Below are positions 8,796 through 19,649 of a stretch of 64,000 bases of DNA, in pieces. Under the pieces are notes generated by a model. The model was given only the letters and a program-made list of their open reading frames with translations, was not told the DNA's origin and searched no databases. The number at the start of each line of letters is the position of its first letter. Position 1 is the first letter of the stretch. Made by a program: the position numbers and the translations under genes. This DNA comes from Streptomyces cinerochromogenes (lineage in GTDB: Bacteria > Actinomycetota > Actinomycetes > Streptomycetales > Streptomycetaceae), in the NCBI RefSeq assembly GCF_014648635.1, contig NZ_BMRM01000024.1, forward strand, positions 58,032 through 122,031, in the 5' to 3' direction.

Positions 8796-8874
8796 GCCCG
8801 CATCCTAACTTCGCTGGGCCTCCTAAAAATTTGGAGTTGTTGCAAAATTTCAGGGACTCTGTTTTTGTGGGGGC
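8796..8874. promoter_or_regulatory. Divergent control region of TetR gene and ABC exporter
   Basis: A short AT-rich island (8824-8850) stands out in very GC-rich DNA. It contains two AAATTT half-sites separated by 12 bases, an imperfect dyad that is a candidate operator for the TetR protein. No clear -35/-10 pair could be fixed. Confidence 0.45.
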
Positions 8875-9663
8875 ATGGCAGCAGTCATCAGTACGGCGGG
8901 CCTCGCCCGCACCTTCCAGACCAAGGCCGGCCCCGTGGACGCCGTCCGGTGCGTCGACCTCACCGTCCGCGAGGGGGAGATCCTCGGCTTCCTCGGCCCC
9001 AACGGCGCCGGCAAGACGACCACCCTGCGGATGCTCACCACCCTGCTGAAGCCGACCGGCGGAGCGGCCACCGTCGCCGGGTGCGACCTCGCCACCGATC
9101 CGGCCGGGGTGCGCCGGGCCATCGGCTACGTCGCCCAGTCCGGCGGCGTCGACTCACAGATCACCGTGCGGGAGGAGCTGGTCACCCAGGGCCGGCTGTA
9201 CCGCCTGCCGAAGGCGGAGGCGGTCGCGCGCGCCGCGGAACTGGCCGAGGAGCTGGACCTCACCGCGTTCCTGGACCGGAGGACCGGCGCGCTCTCCGGG
9301 GGCCAGCGCCGGCGCCTGGACATCGCGATGGCGCTCACCCACCGTCCCAAGGTGCTGTTCCTGGACGAGCCGACGACCGGCCTGGACCCCGCCAGCCGCG
9401 CCGACCTGTGGACGCTGGTCCGCCGGCTGCGCGACGAGCACGGTACGACCGTCTTCCTGACCACCCACTACCTGGACGAGGCCGACGCCCTCGCCGACCG
9501 GCTGGTGATCGTGGACCGGGGCACGGTCGCCGCCGAGGGCACCCCGAGCGCGCTCAGGCTCCGCCACGGCGGCTCGCTCGACGCGACCCTCCAGGACACC
9601 TTCCTCGCCATCACCGGCCGCGGGCCCTCCCCGTCGGCCGACCCCGCCCCCGTCGCCGTATGA
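8875..9663 (+). CDS. ABC transporter ATP-binding protein (DrrA type)
   Basis: A 262-residue ATPase of the drug/antibiotic exporter class. Walker A GPNGAGKT is at residues 41-48, the signature LSGGQRRRLDIAM and Walker B VLFLDEPTTGLDP follow in order, and the H-loop is in TTHYLDEADALADR. The C-terminal segment is the short DrrA-type extension. The gene is followed after 28 bases by its membrane partner, and the divergent TetR gene probably regulates the pair. The substrate is unknown; xenobiotic or antibiotic export is the usual role. Confidence 0.95.
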   Translation: MAAVISTAGLARTFQTKAGPVDAVRCVDLTVREGEILGFLGPNGAGKTTTLRMLTTLLKPTGGAATVAGCDLATDPAGVRRAIGYVAQSGGVDSQITVREELVTQGRLYRLPKAEAVARAAELAEELDLTAFLDRRTGALSGGQRRRLDIAMALTHRPKVLFLDEPTTGLDPASRADLWTLVRRLRDEHGTTVFLTTHYLDEADALADRLVIVDRGTVAAEGTPSALRLRHGGSLDATLQDTFLAITGRGPSPSADPAPVAV

Positions 9664-9691
9664 CGCCCGACCAAGGTTCAGGATCCGCACG

Positions 9692-10441
9692 ATGCTGCTT
9701 CACGACACGGCCCTCATCTACGGCCGCTACCTCCGCCAGTCCCTGCGCTCCCGCTTCGCCCTGCTCTTCGGGGTGCTGACTCCCCTGCTCTACCTGCTCT
9801 TCTTCGGCCCGCTGCTCACGGAACTGCCGCTGGGCGGGCAGGGCAGCTCCTGGCAGGTGCTGGTGCCCGGGCTGCTGTTGCAGCTCGGCCTGTTCGGTGC
9901 GCTGTTCGCCGGGTTCTCGGTCATCATCGAAAAGGGGCAGGGGGTGGTGGAGCGGATGCGGGTGACGCCGGTCAGCCGGCTCGCCCTGCTGCTCGGCCGG
10001 GCCCTGCGGGACACCACGGTGTTCGTCTTCCAGGCGGTGCTGCTGGTGCTGGCCGCGCTGGTGATGGGCCTGCGCGCACCGCTGGCGGGCGTCCTGATCG
10101 GCTTCGCCTTCGTCGCACTGCTCACGCTGTCGCTGGCCTCGGTGTCGTACGCGCTCGGCATGAAGGTCCGCACCCCGCAGGAGTTCGGCCCGCTGATCAA
10201 CGCGGTCTCGATGCCCTCCATGCTGCTGTCCGGCCTGATGCTCCCGATGACCCTCGCGCCCGCCTGGCTGGACGTGCTGTCCCACTTCGTCCCGTTCCGC
10301 TACCTGGTGGACGCCGTCCGGGACGCGTACGTCGGCCACTACACGACTCCGCACATGCTCTACGGCACCCTGGTCGCCCTCGGCTTCACCGCGCTGTCCG
10401 TGACGGTGGGCACACGGGTGTTCCGGACCGCCGGGGCGTAA
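9692..10441 (+). CDS. ABC-2 type permease (DrrB type)
   Basis: A 249-residue membrane protein with about six segments. The N-terminus HDTALIYGRYLRQSLRSRF precedes the first segment; the ABC-2 signature is seen in GQGVVERMRVTPVSRLALLLGRALRD, and the C-terminal PFRYLVDAVRDAYVG is typical of DrrB exporters. It forms the channel for the ATPase encoded immediately upstream, and both are likely under control of the divergent TetR regulator. Confidence 0.95.
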   Translation: MLLHDTALIYGRYLRQSLRSRFALLFGVLTPLLYLLFFGPLLTELPLGGQGSSWQVLVPGLLLQLGLFGALFAGFSVIIEKGQGVVERMRVTPVSRLALLLGRALRDTTVFVFQAVLLVLAALVMGLRAPLAGVLIGFAFVALLTLSLASVSYALGMKVRTPQEFGPLINAVSMPSMLLSGLMLPMTLAPAWLDVLSHFVPFRYLVDAVRDAYVGHYTTPHMLYGTLVALGFTALSVTVGTRVFRTAGA

Positions 10442-10454
10442 CTACGCTGGCCGT

Positions 10455-11027
10455 ATGGTCAATCTGACGCGTATCTACACCAGGACCGGCGACCAGGGCA
10501 CCACGAGCCTCGGTGACATGAGCCGGGTGCCCAAGACGGACCTCAGGATCTCCGCCTACGCGGACGCCAACGAGGCGAACGCGGTGATCGGCACCGCCAT
10601 CGCGCTGGGCGGTCTGGACGAGGAGATCGTCGCGGTCCTCACCCGCGTCCAGAACGACCTGTTCGACGTGGGTGCGGACCTGTCGACACCGGTGGTGGAG
10701 AACCCGCAGTTCCCGCCCCTCAGGGTCGAGCAGTTCTACGTCGACCGGCTGGAGGCGGACTGCGACCGCTTCAACGAGCGGCTGGAGAAACTGCGTTCCT
10801 TCATCCTGCCGGGCGGCACCCCGGGCGCCGCCCTCCTGCACCAGGCGTGCACGGTCGTACGCCGGGCCGAGCGCTCCACCTGGGCGGCACTGGAGGTGCA
10901 CGGCGAGACGATGAACCCGCTCACCGCGACCTACCTCAACCGCCTCTCCGACCTGCTGTTCATCCTGGCCCGCAGCGCCAACCGGGAGACCGGTGACGTG
11001 CTGTGGGTGCCGGGCGGGGAGCGCTAG
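10455..11027 (+). CDS. Cob(I)yrinic acid a,c-diamide adenosyltransferase (PduO type)
   Basis: This enzyme transfers the adenosyl group of ATP to cob(I)alamin to make coenzyme B12. At 190 residues it has the normal PduO/MMAB length. The N-terminal ATP-binding motif TRTGDQGTTSLGD is at residues 6-18 region, followed by SAYADANEANAVIG, and the C-terminal half has FILPGGTPGAALLHQACTV and RRAERS, both diagnostic. It starts 13 bases after the permease stop, so it could be co-transcribed with the exporter genes, though no functional link is apparent. A strong terminator follows. Confidence 0.95.
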   Translation: MVNLTRIYTRTGDQGTTSLGDMSRVPKTDLRISAYADANEANAVIGTAIALGGLDEEIVAVLTRVQNDLFDVGADLSTPVVENPQFPPLRVEQFYVDRLEADCDRFNERLEKLRSFILPGGTPGAALLHQACTVVRRAERSTWAALEVHGETMNPLTATYLNRLSDLLFILARSANRETGDVLWVPGGER

Positions 11028-11032
11028 GGCCT

Positions 11033-11072
11033 CTCCTCCGGATCAGGCGGGGTCCGGCCTGATCCGGAGGAG
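11033..11072. terminator. Perfect 16-bp bidirectional terminator
   Basis: Arms 11033-11048 and 11057-11072 are exact 16-base inverted repeats with an 8-base loop, placed in the 50-base gap between the stops of the convergent adenosyltransferase and DinB genes. Confidence 0.9.
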
Positions 11073-11077
11073 ATCCC

Positions 11078-11581
11078 CTAGTCGCCGGTCCGGCCGTCGA
11101 TCAGCTCGCGCAGGATGTCGAGGTGGCCATTGTGCCGGGCCGTCTCCTCGATGAGGTGGAGCAGGATCCAGCGCAGGTCCACCGGGTCGCCGTCGCCCCG
11201 CTTCACCTGCGCCTTGGTGTCCAGGTCGTGCGCGGCGACGAGTTCGTCGTGCCGGGCGCTGTCCGCGGCGTACTCGTCGAGCAGCCGGGACAGCGGGATG
11301 TCGACGGCGATCCGCATCTCGCGGTCGGGGTCCTCCTCGGTCCAGGGGCCCTCGTCCGGCTCCCCCAGGAAGACGACCCGGAACCAGTAGTACTCGACCC
11401 AGCGCAGATGGCTGATCAGCCCGCTCAGGGTCATCAGCGGCGAGCCGGGAAGGATCGCCTTCACGGCGTCCTCGTCGGAGAGTTCCTCGCACTTGGCGCG
11501 CGCGGTGGCGCGGACGTAGCGGAGGAACGTGGTCAGCTGGGTGCGCTCGTCCCAGGCGGGAGGCGTGTCGGTACGTGTCAT
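11078..11581 (-). CDS. DinB/DUF664-family protein, probable thiol-dependent enzyme fold
   Basis: A 167-residue four-helix protein of the DinB superfamily. The metal-ligand histidines typical of the fold are seen in LSGLISHLRWVEYYWF and in LLHLIEETARHNGHLDILRELIDG. Many actinobacterial members are mycothiol- or bacillithiol-dependent transferases acting on toxic electrophiles; whether this one is cannot be read from sequence. Its ATG overlaps the stop of the upstream membrane-protein gene in an ATGA, so the two are translationally coupled. Confidence 0.85.
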   Translation of the reverse strand: MTRTDTPPAWDERTQLTTFLRYVRATARAKCEELSDEDAVKAILPGSPLMTLSGLISHLRWVEYYWFRVVFLGEPDEGPWTEEDPDREMRIAVDIPLSRLLDEYAADSARHDELVAAHDLDTKAQVKRGDGDPVDLRWILLHLIEETARHNGHLDILRELIDGRTGD

Positions 11582-12192
11582 CGCCGTGATGATGTCCCCG
11601 CACCCGCCCCGCTGTCGACAGACTTTTCGACCGGTGTCCCGGCCGGCTCCGCGCCGGACCGCGGTTCCCGCTTCGGGAACAGGGTGTAGCTCGCGGCGAT
11701 CACCACGTTGATGCCGATCACCCACAGCATGCGCACCTGCCACGCCCGCAGCGAGCCGGTGTCCCCCGCGTCGCCGACGTACCAGACCGCGCCCTGGAGC
11801 AGCGCGAGGGAGACCACCGAGGCCAGGACCCAGCGGCCGGCGACCTTCCACTCGTGCACGGCGCGGGCGGTGCCGTACCTGGGCGGCTTCACGGGAGGCG
11901 GGCCGCCGGCGAAGCGGTGCGCCACCCGGGCGTCCGCCCACCTGATGGTGGAGTGGCCGAGGCCGACGGTGAAACCGATGTAGACCGCGGCCAGGCCGTG
12001 CCGCCAGTCCGGTTCCGCGCCGTTCCTCAGGTCGACCGCGGTGACGGCGAACAGCACGACCTCCAGGAGCGGCTCGCACAGCAGCAGGGCCAGGCCGGTG
12101 CGCGGCATCCGGAACGCGTACCGGAAGGCCAGCCCGGCCGCCAGCAGCACCCAGAACGCCACCTCACAGGCGATGATCAGTCCGACGATCAC
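11578..12192 (-). CDS. Putative integral membrane protein
   Basis: A 204-residue protein with about five hydrophobic segments (VIVGLIIACEVAFWVLLAAG, then segments near residues 30-50, 60-80, 130-150 and 165-185) and a charged C-terminal tail. GTG 12192 is chosen because GGGGAGCGAA lies just upstream and the first membrane segment begins there; the much longer open frame upstream is antisense to the histidine-kinase gene. It is the first gene of a two-gene unit with the DinB-like protein. I do not recognise its family beyond a conserved Streptomyces membrane protein. Confidence 0.75.
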   Translation of the reverse strand: MIVGLIIACEVAFWVLLAAGLAFRYAFRMPRTGLALLLCEPLLEVVLFAVTAVDLRNGAEPDWRHGLAAVYIGFTVGLGHSTIRWADARVAHRFAGGPPPVKPPRYGTARAVHEWKVAGRWVLASVVSLALLQGAVWYVGDAGDTGSLRAWQVRMLWVIGINVVIAASYTLFPKREPRSGAEPAGTPVEKSVDSGAGAGTSSRR

Positions 12193-12344
12193 ACTTCGCT
12201 CCCCTCGTCCACCCCTCCAGGCTCCCGGCCCGGGCCGGACGTGTCGTCGTCGGCGCAGAGGAATCCGGCGTAAGCGAAAGTCGCAGTACGGCACCCTCCC
12301 CGCGGTGCAGGAAAGCCGCCCCGGCGCCGTGTTGGATAGGGGGC

Positions 12345-13532
12345 ATGGCCCGCACGACAGGGGGCACGGCCCGCACGCCGCCCCGCCCGCACCGCGACGA
12401 CTGGTACATCGCCGTGGGCGGGCTGCTCGGCGGGGTGCTGCTGTGGGTGCCCGGCATCCACGCACGCGTGTCGACGGACGAACTGGTGCTGTGGCACGCG
12501 GTCTGGGCGCCGCTGGTGCCCCTCGTGGTGATCGCGGCCTGTGAGCCGCTGCGCCGGATCCGGCCCCGCCTCGGCCTGCTGGTCGGCACCGCCGCGCTGA
12601 CCCTGGACACGGTGACGCTCGGCAGCCTGGCCACCGTCGTGCTGTACACCGACCTGGTGTACGCGGCGGTGCTGTACGGCACCCCCGCCTCGGCTCGCCG
12701 CATCCCCTGGATCGCCGGGTTCCTGACCGTGCTCGGCGGGGTCGTACCGGCGGCGCTGTGGCGGGATCCACGCGGTCTGCTGATCGGGGTCGGCGTCGGT
12801 GTGGTGGCGCTGGCCCCCGCCGCCACGGGCGCCCTGGTCCGGGACCACCGTGACGCCGCCGAGGCCGCCCGGCTGCGTGCCGAACAGACCGCGCTGCTGG
12901 CCGAGATGGACCGCACCCAGGCGGTGACGGCGGAACGGGCGCGGGTGGCAAGGGAGTTGCACGACATGGTCGCCAACCACCTGTCCGCGATCGCCATCCA
13001 CTCCACGGCCGCGCTCTCCCTGGACGATCCGAAGACGTCCCGGGACGCGCTGGCCGTCATCCGGGAGAACAGCGTCGAGGGGCTGGCCGAGATGCGCCGG
13101 CTGATCGGGATCCTGCGCAGCAGCGGCGGCGACCGGGAACCCTCCGCCACGCCCACCCTGGAGGGGCTCACCGCCCTGGTCGAGGGCGCCCGCGTCAACG
13201 GCCTGGACGTCGCGCTGGACGCCGACCACGGCCGCGTGCCCGCGCCGGTCGAGCTGGCCGCGTACCGGATCGTGCAGGAGTCGCTGACCAACGCGCTCAA
13301 ACACGGGGCGGACGGACCCGTCCGGGTCAGCCTGCGGCAGTCCGACGGCTCGCTGCGGGTGCGGGTGACGAGCCCGTACCGGCCCGGTGACCGGCCGCGC
13401 GTCCCGGGCTCGGGTGCCGGGCTCGCCGGCATGCGGGAGCGGGCCGCGCTGCTCGGGGGGCGGTTCGAGGCCGGTCCCGAGGCGGGCCTGTGGGCCGTAC
13501 GCGCCGAACTTCCGCTCGCACAAGGAGACTGA
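12345..13532 (+). CDS. chiS: Sensor histidine kinase, ChiS-like, controlling chitinase
   Basis: A 395-residue NarL-class (HisKA_3) sensor kinase. Several hydrophobic segments lie between residues 20 and 165, a coiled linker follows, and then the phosphoacceptor motif ARVARELHD with H206. The ATPase domain shows NALKHG (N-box) and GAGLAGMRERAALLGG (G-box). A response regulator gene starts four bases later and a chitinase gene follows; published work on S. coelicolor describes ChiS/ChiR in this position controlling chiC, so I name it by synteny. The sensed ligand, presumably derived from chitin, is not visible in the sequence. Confidence 0.88.
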   Translation: MARTTGGTARTPPRPHRDDWYIAVGGLLGGVLLWVPGIHARVSTDELVLWHAVWAPLVPLVVIAACEPLRRIRPRLGLLVGTAALTLDTVTLGSLATVVLYTDLVYAAVLYGTPASARRIPWIAGFLTVLGGVVPAALWRDPRGLLIGVGVGVVALAPAATGALVRDHRDAAEAARLRAEQTALLAEMDRTQAVTAERARVARELHDMVANHLSAIAIHSTAALSLDDPKTSRDALAVIRENSVEGLAEMRRLIGILRSSGGDREPSATPTLEGLTALVEGARVNGLDVALDADHGRVPAPVELAAYRIVQESLTNALKHGADGPVRVSLRQSDGSLRVRVTSPYRPGDRPRVPGSGAGLAGMRERAALLGGRFEAGPEAGLWAVRAELPLAQGD

Positions 13533-13536
13533 GAGC

Positions 13537-14178
13537 ATGATCCGGGTCCTGGTCGCCGAGGACCAGTCCGCCGTCCGCGCCGGACTGGTGCTGATCCTGG
13601 GCAGCGCGCCCGACATCGAGGTGGCCGGGGAGGCGGCGGACGGGCAGCGGGCGGTGGAGCTGGCCCGGGAGCTGCGGCCCGACGTGGTGCTGATGGATGT
13701 GCAGATGCCCCTGCTGGACGGGGTGTCCGCGACCCGGCGGATCGTCGGGGAGCGGCTCGCCGACGTGCTCGTGCTGACCACCTTCGACCTCGACGAGTAC
13801 GTCTTCGGGGCGCTGCGGGCGGGCGCGGCCGGGTTCCTGCTCAAGAACACCGAGGCGCGGGACCTGCTGGAGGCGGTGAAGACGGTGGCGCGCGGGGAGG
13901 GCATCGTCGCGCCGGCCGTGACCCGGCGGCTGATCGCCGAGTTCGCCTCGGCCCCGGCGCGGGGCGGGGAGGCCGATCCGGCCGTGCTGGAGGGGCTGAC
14001 CCGGCGGGAGCGGGAGGTGCTGGGCTGCATCGGCGAGGGCCTGTCCAACGCGCAGATCGCGGCCCGGCTGGAGATGGCGGAGGGCACGGTGAAGACGCAC
14101 GTCAGCCGGTTGCTGGCCAAGCTGGAGCTGCGCAGCCGGGTGCAAGCGGCGGTTCTCGCACGGGAGTTGGGTCTCTAG
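13537..14178 (+). CDS. chiR: LuxR/NarL-type response regulator, ChiR-like
   Basis: A 213-residue two-domain regulator. The receiver domain has the acidic pocket (E8, D9), the phosphoacceptor D54 in VLMDVQMP, and the conserved Lys in FLLKNT. The C-terminal LuxR helix-turn-helix reads LTRREREVLGCIGEGLSNAQIA, with the recognition helix in GTVKTHVSRLLAKL. A good AAGGAGA site precedes ATG 13537, overlapping the end of the kinase gene. As partner of the upstream kinase it should activate the chitinase gene that follows 125 bases downstream. Confidence 0.92.
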   Translation: MIRVLVAEDQSAVRAGLVLILGSAPDIEVAGEAADGQRAVELARELRPDVVLMDVQMPLLDGVSATRRIVGERLADVLVLTTFDLDEYVFGALRAGAAGFLLKNTEARDLLEAVKTVARGEGIVAPAVTRRLIAEFASAPARGGEADPAVLEGLTRREREVLGCIGEGLSNAQIAARLEMAEGTVKTHVSRLLAKLELRSRVQAAVLARELGL

Positions 14179-14195
14179 TCCCGCTTGCCCCGAAG

Positions 14196-14237
14196 TGGTC
14201 CAGACCTATTGACCTGTGGTCCAGACCTTTCTACCCT
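14196..14237 (+). promoter_or_regulatory. chiC promoter with two direct repeats (candidate DasR/dre sites)
   Basis: TGGTCCAGACCT occurs twice in direct orientation, at 14196-14207 and 14217-14228, 21 bases apart. A vegetative-type promoter overlaps them: TTGACC at 14209-14214, 17-base spacer, TACCCT at 14232-14237, so the second repeat lies inside the spacer. Such 12-bp direct repeats are a known hallmark of Streptomyces chitinase promoters and resemble DasR responsive elements. The layout implies repression by a protein sitting on the spacer. Confidence 0.85.
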
Positions 14238-14303
14238 CGCAGCACCGTGGGCATGAAGGCTCAGTCATGCCCCTGACACCCCCGACGACGAGGGAGGCGC
14301 AGC

Positions 14304-16124
<1,821 letters not shown>

Positions 16125-16195
16125 GAAGCACTACCTGTAAGAGCGCCTAAGCGACATTGACGCTCCCCCAGACTTCGTCCGGGGGGACCCCCAAC

Positions 16196-16232
16196 CAACG
16201 AGTGAACGTGGCTACGCCACGTTCACTCGTTG
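16196..16232. terminator. Perfect 17-bp terminator shared by chiC and the DUF2550 gene
   Basis: Arms 16196-16212 and 16216-16232 with a TAC loop form a perfect stem between convergent genes. The right arm lies inside the 3' end of the DUF2550 coding region, so its last residues (QRVNVA) and stop are encoded in the stem. Confidence 0.88.
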
Positions 16233-16658
16233 TCCGGGCGGGGCTGCCTCCAGCCACGCGAGGAATCCGGTCAGCGCGTCTTCGCTCATGGCGAGTTCGA
16301 GGCGGATACCCCGATGGGTACAGGCGAGGATCACCGCGTCGGACAGCAGCGCCAGCTCCTCCTCGCCCTCGGGCAGCCGGCGGCCGGCCACCTCGATCTG
16401 CGCCCGCTCCAGGGTGCGGCGGGGGCGGAAGGCGTAGGAGAAGACCCGGTACCACTCGATGCGGTCGCCGTTGTAGCGGGCGACGCCGTAGGACCAGCCC
16501 TTGCCGCCCGCGTCCGGTTTCTCGGGCACGTCCCAGCGCAGGGAACAGTCGAAGGTGCCGCCCGAACGCTGGATCAGCCTGCGGCGCAGACCGAACAGGA
16601 ACAGCCCCACCACCACGAGCGCCACTACGATCCCGCACACAGTCAGAGCGAGGACCAT
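16212..16658 (-). CDS. DUF2550-family membrane-anchored protein
   Basis: A 148-residue protein conserved next to atpC in actinomycetes. One N-terminal membrane helix (LALTVCGIVVALVVVGLFLFG) is followed by a basic FGLRRRLIQRSGG and a cytoplasmic domain with DCSLRW, GKGWSYGVARYNGDRIEWYRVFS and ELAMSEDALTGFLAWLE. ATG 16658 gives a 9-base spacing to GAGGAGG; the GTG at 16664 is also possible. It lies downstream of the atp operon behind a strong terminator. The function is unknown. Confidence 0.88.
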   Translation of the reverse strand: MVLALTVCGIVVALVVVGLFLFGLRRRLIQRSGGTFDCSLRWDVPEKPDAGGKGWSYGVARYNGDRIEWYRVFSYAFRPRRTLERAQIEVAGRRLPEGEEELALLSDAVILACTHRGIRLELAMSEDALTGFLAWLEAAPPGQRVNVA

Positions 16659-16713
16659 CGGCACCGACCTCCTCGTCTCCTAGGTAACGGAACGTAAAAA
16701 ACACCCACATTTG

Positions 16714-16763
16714 CCTCAGCCGCGGCTGGGTCCGGATGACTCCGGTCCCAGCCGCGGCTGAGG
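16714..16763. terminator. Terminator of the atp operon
   Basis: A perfect 17-base inverted repeat (16714-16730 and 16747-16763) with a 16-base loop, 26 bases beyond the atpC stop codon. The stem itself contains the palindrome CCGCGG. It separates the atp operon from the DUF2550 gene. Confidence 0.9.
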
Positions 16764-16788
16764 ATCGTCAACGCACGGCGTGCTGCGT

Positions 16789-17163
16789 CTAGCGCGCCGC
16801 CGCGGCACGCAGTCGAACGTCCGCGCGACGCTCGGCGGCGGCGTCGCCCTCCGCCTTCGCGCGCTCCAGCTCCCGCTCCGTGCGCTGGACATCGATCTCG
16901 TCCGACAGCTCGGCGATCTCGGCCAGCAGCGAGAGCTTGTTGTCCGCGAACGAGATGAAACCGCCGTGCACCGCGGCGACGACCGTTCCACCTTCACTCG
17001 TACGGATGGTCACCGGGCCCGACTCCAGCACACCGAGCAGCGGCTGGTGACCGGGCATGACGCCGATGTCGCCGGACGTGGTGCGCGCGACGACCAGGGT
17101 GGCCTCGCCGGACCAGACCTGGCGGTCGGCGGCGACCAGCTCGACGTGCAGCTCAGCAGCCAA
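16789..17163 (-). CDS. atpC: F1Fo ATP synthase epsilon subunit
   Basis: Central-stalk subunit that with gamma couples rotation to catalysis and can inhibit ATP hydrolysis. It has 124 residues. The N-terminal beta-sandwich shows HVELVAADRQVWSGEA and the family motif GDIGVMPGHQPLLGVL; the C-terminal helices (SDEIDVQRTERELERAKAE) are Ala/Arg-rich. The start is TTG 17163, with GAGGAG six bases upstream. It is the last gene of the atp operon, separated from atpD by 110 bases that hold a strong hairpin. Confidence 0.95.
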   Translation of the reverse strand: MAAELHVELVAADRQVWSGEATLVVARTTSGDIGVMPGHQPLLGVLESGPVTIRTSEGGTVVAAVHGGFISFADNKLSLLAEIAELSDEIDVQRTERELERAKAEGDAAAERRADVRLRAAAAR

Positions 17164-17230
17164 GGGTGGCTCCTCGGGTCACCACCCGGCGGGGGTGCCG
17201 GGTGTTGGGGTCAATTCTAGTGGGCGTGAG

Positions 17231-17259
17231 TGAGGGGGCGGGACGCACCCGCCCCCTCA
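17231..17259. terminator. Intercistronic hairpin between atpD and atpC
   Basis: Arms 17231-17242 and 17248-17259 form a 12-bp G/C stem with a 5-base loop just after the atpD stop. A second weaker GC hairpin follows before atpC. It may lower atpC expression or stabilise the upstream mRNA. Confidence 0.65.
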
Positions 17260-17273
17260 CACGAGCACGGGGC

Positions 17274-18710
<1,437 letters not shown>

Positions 18711-19628
18711 TTATCGGTCACTCCCCGCGGTCGCGTCGGCCAGGGCGCTCGCGCCACCGACGATCTCGCTGATTTCCTGGGTGATTTCGGCCTGGCGGGC
18801 CGCGTTGGCAAGACGGGAGAGCGTGTTGATCAGCTCGCCCGCGTTGTCGGTGGCCGACTTCATCGCGCGCCGCGTGGCGGCGTGCTTCGAAGCGGCCGAC
18901 TGGAGCAGCGCGTTGTAGATGCGGCTCTCCACGTACCGCGGCAGCAGGGCGTCGAGGACGTCCTCCGCCGAGGGCTCGAAGTCGTACAGCGGGAGGATCT
19001 CGCCCTTCGGGTGAGCCTCCTCGGCGACCTCTTCGAGCCGCAGCGGCAGCAGCCGGGCGTCGAGCGCCGTCTGCGTCATCATCGAGACGAACTCGGTGAA
19101 GACGATGTGCAGCTCGTCCACACCACCGTCGGCCGCGTCCTTCTCGATCGCCTCGATCAGCGGCGCAGCCACCTTCTTGGCGTCCGCGTACGACGGCTCG
19201 TCGGTGAAGCCCGTCCACGACTGAGCGATCGTGCGCTCACGGAAGTTGTAGTGGGCGACACCGCGCCGGCCGACGATGTACGTGTCGACCCGCTTGCCCT
19301 CGCGCTCCAGGCGCTCGGTCAGCTGCTCCGCGGCCTTGATGGCGTTGGAGTTGAAGGCGCCGGCCAGACCGCGGTCGCTCGTGAGGAGCAGGACCGCGGC
19401 ACGGGTCGGGTTCTCCGCCTCGGTGGTGAGCGGGTGCTTGGTGTTCGAACCCGTGCCCACCGCCGTGACCGCGCGCGTCAGCTCGGTCGCGTAGGGCGTG
19501 GAGGCCGCCACCTTGCGCTGCGCCTTGACGACGCGCGAGGCGGCGATCATCTCCATCGCCTTGGTGATCTTCTTGGTCGCGGTGACGGATCGGATGCGAC
19601 GCTTGTAGACCCGGAGCTGGGCTCCCAT
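18711..19628 (-). CDS. atpG: F1Fo ATP synthase gamma subunit
   Basis: The rotating central shaft of F1, 305 residues, normal for actinobacteria. The conserved N-terminal coil (MGAQLRVYKRRIRSVTATKKITKAMEMIA) and C-terminal coil (ATRRAMKSATDNAGELINTLSRLANAARQAEITQEISEI, interrupted here for length: key part RQAEITQEI) clamp the hexamer. The middle holds LLLTSDRGLAGAFN, typical of the family. It is placed between atpA and atpD in the usual order. Confidence 0.97.
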   Translation of the reverse strand: MGAQLRVYKRRIRSVTATKKITKAMEMIAASRVVKAQRKVAASTPYATELTRAVTAVGTGSNTKHPLTTEAENPTRAAVLLLTSDRGLAGAFNSNAIKAAEQLTERLEREGKRVDTYIVGRRGVAHYNFRERTIAQSWTGFTDEPSYADAKKVAAPLIEAIEKDAADGGVDELHIVFTEFVSMMTQTALDARLLPLRLEEVAEEAHPKGEILPLYDFEPSAEDVLDALLPRYVESRIYNALLQSAASKHAATRRAMKSATDNAGELINTLSRLANAARQAEITQEISEIVGGASALADATAGSDR

Positions 19629-19649
19629 GAGTCAGGTCCCTTCCTTACG

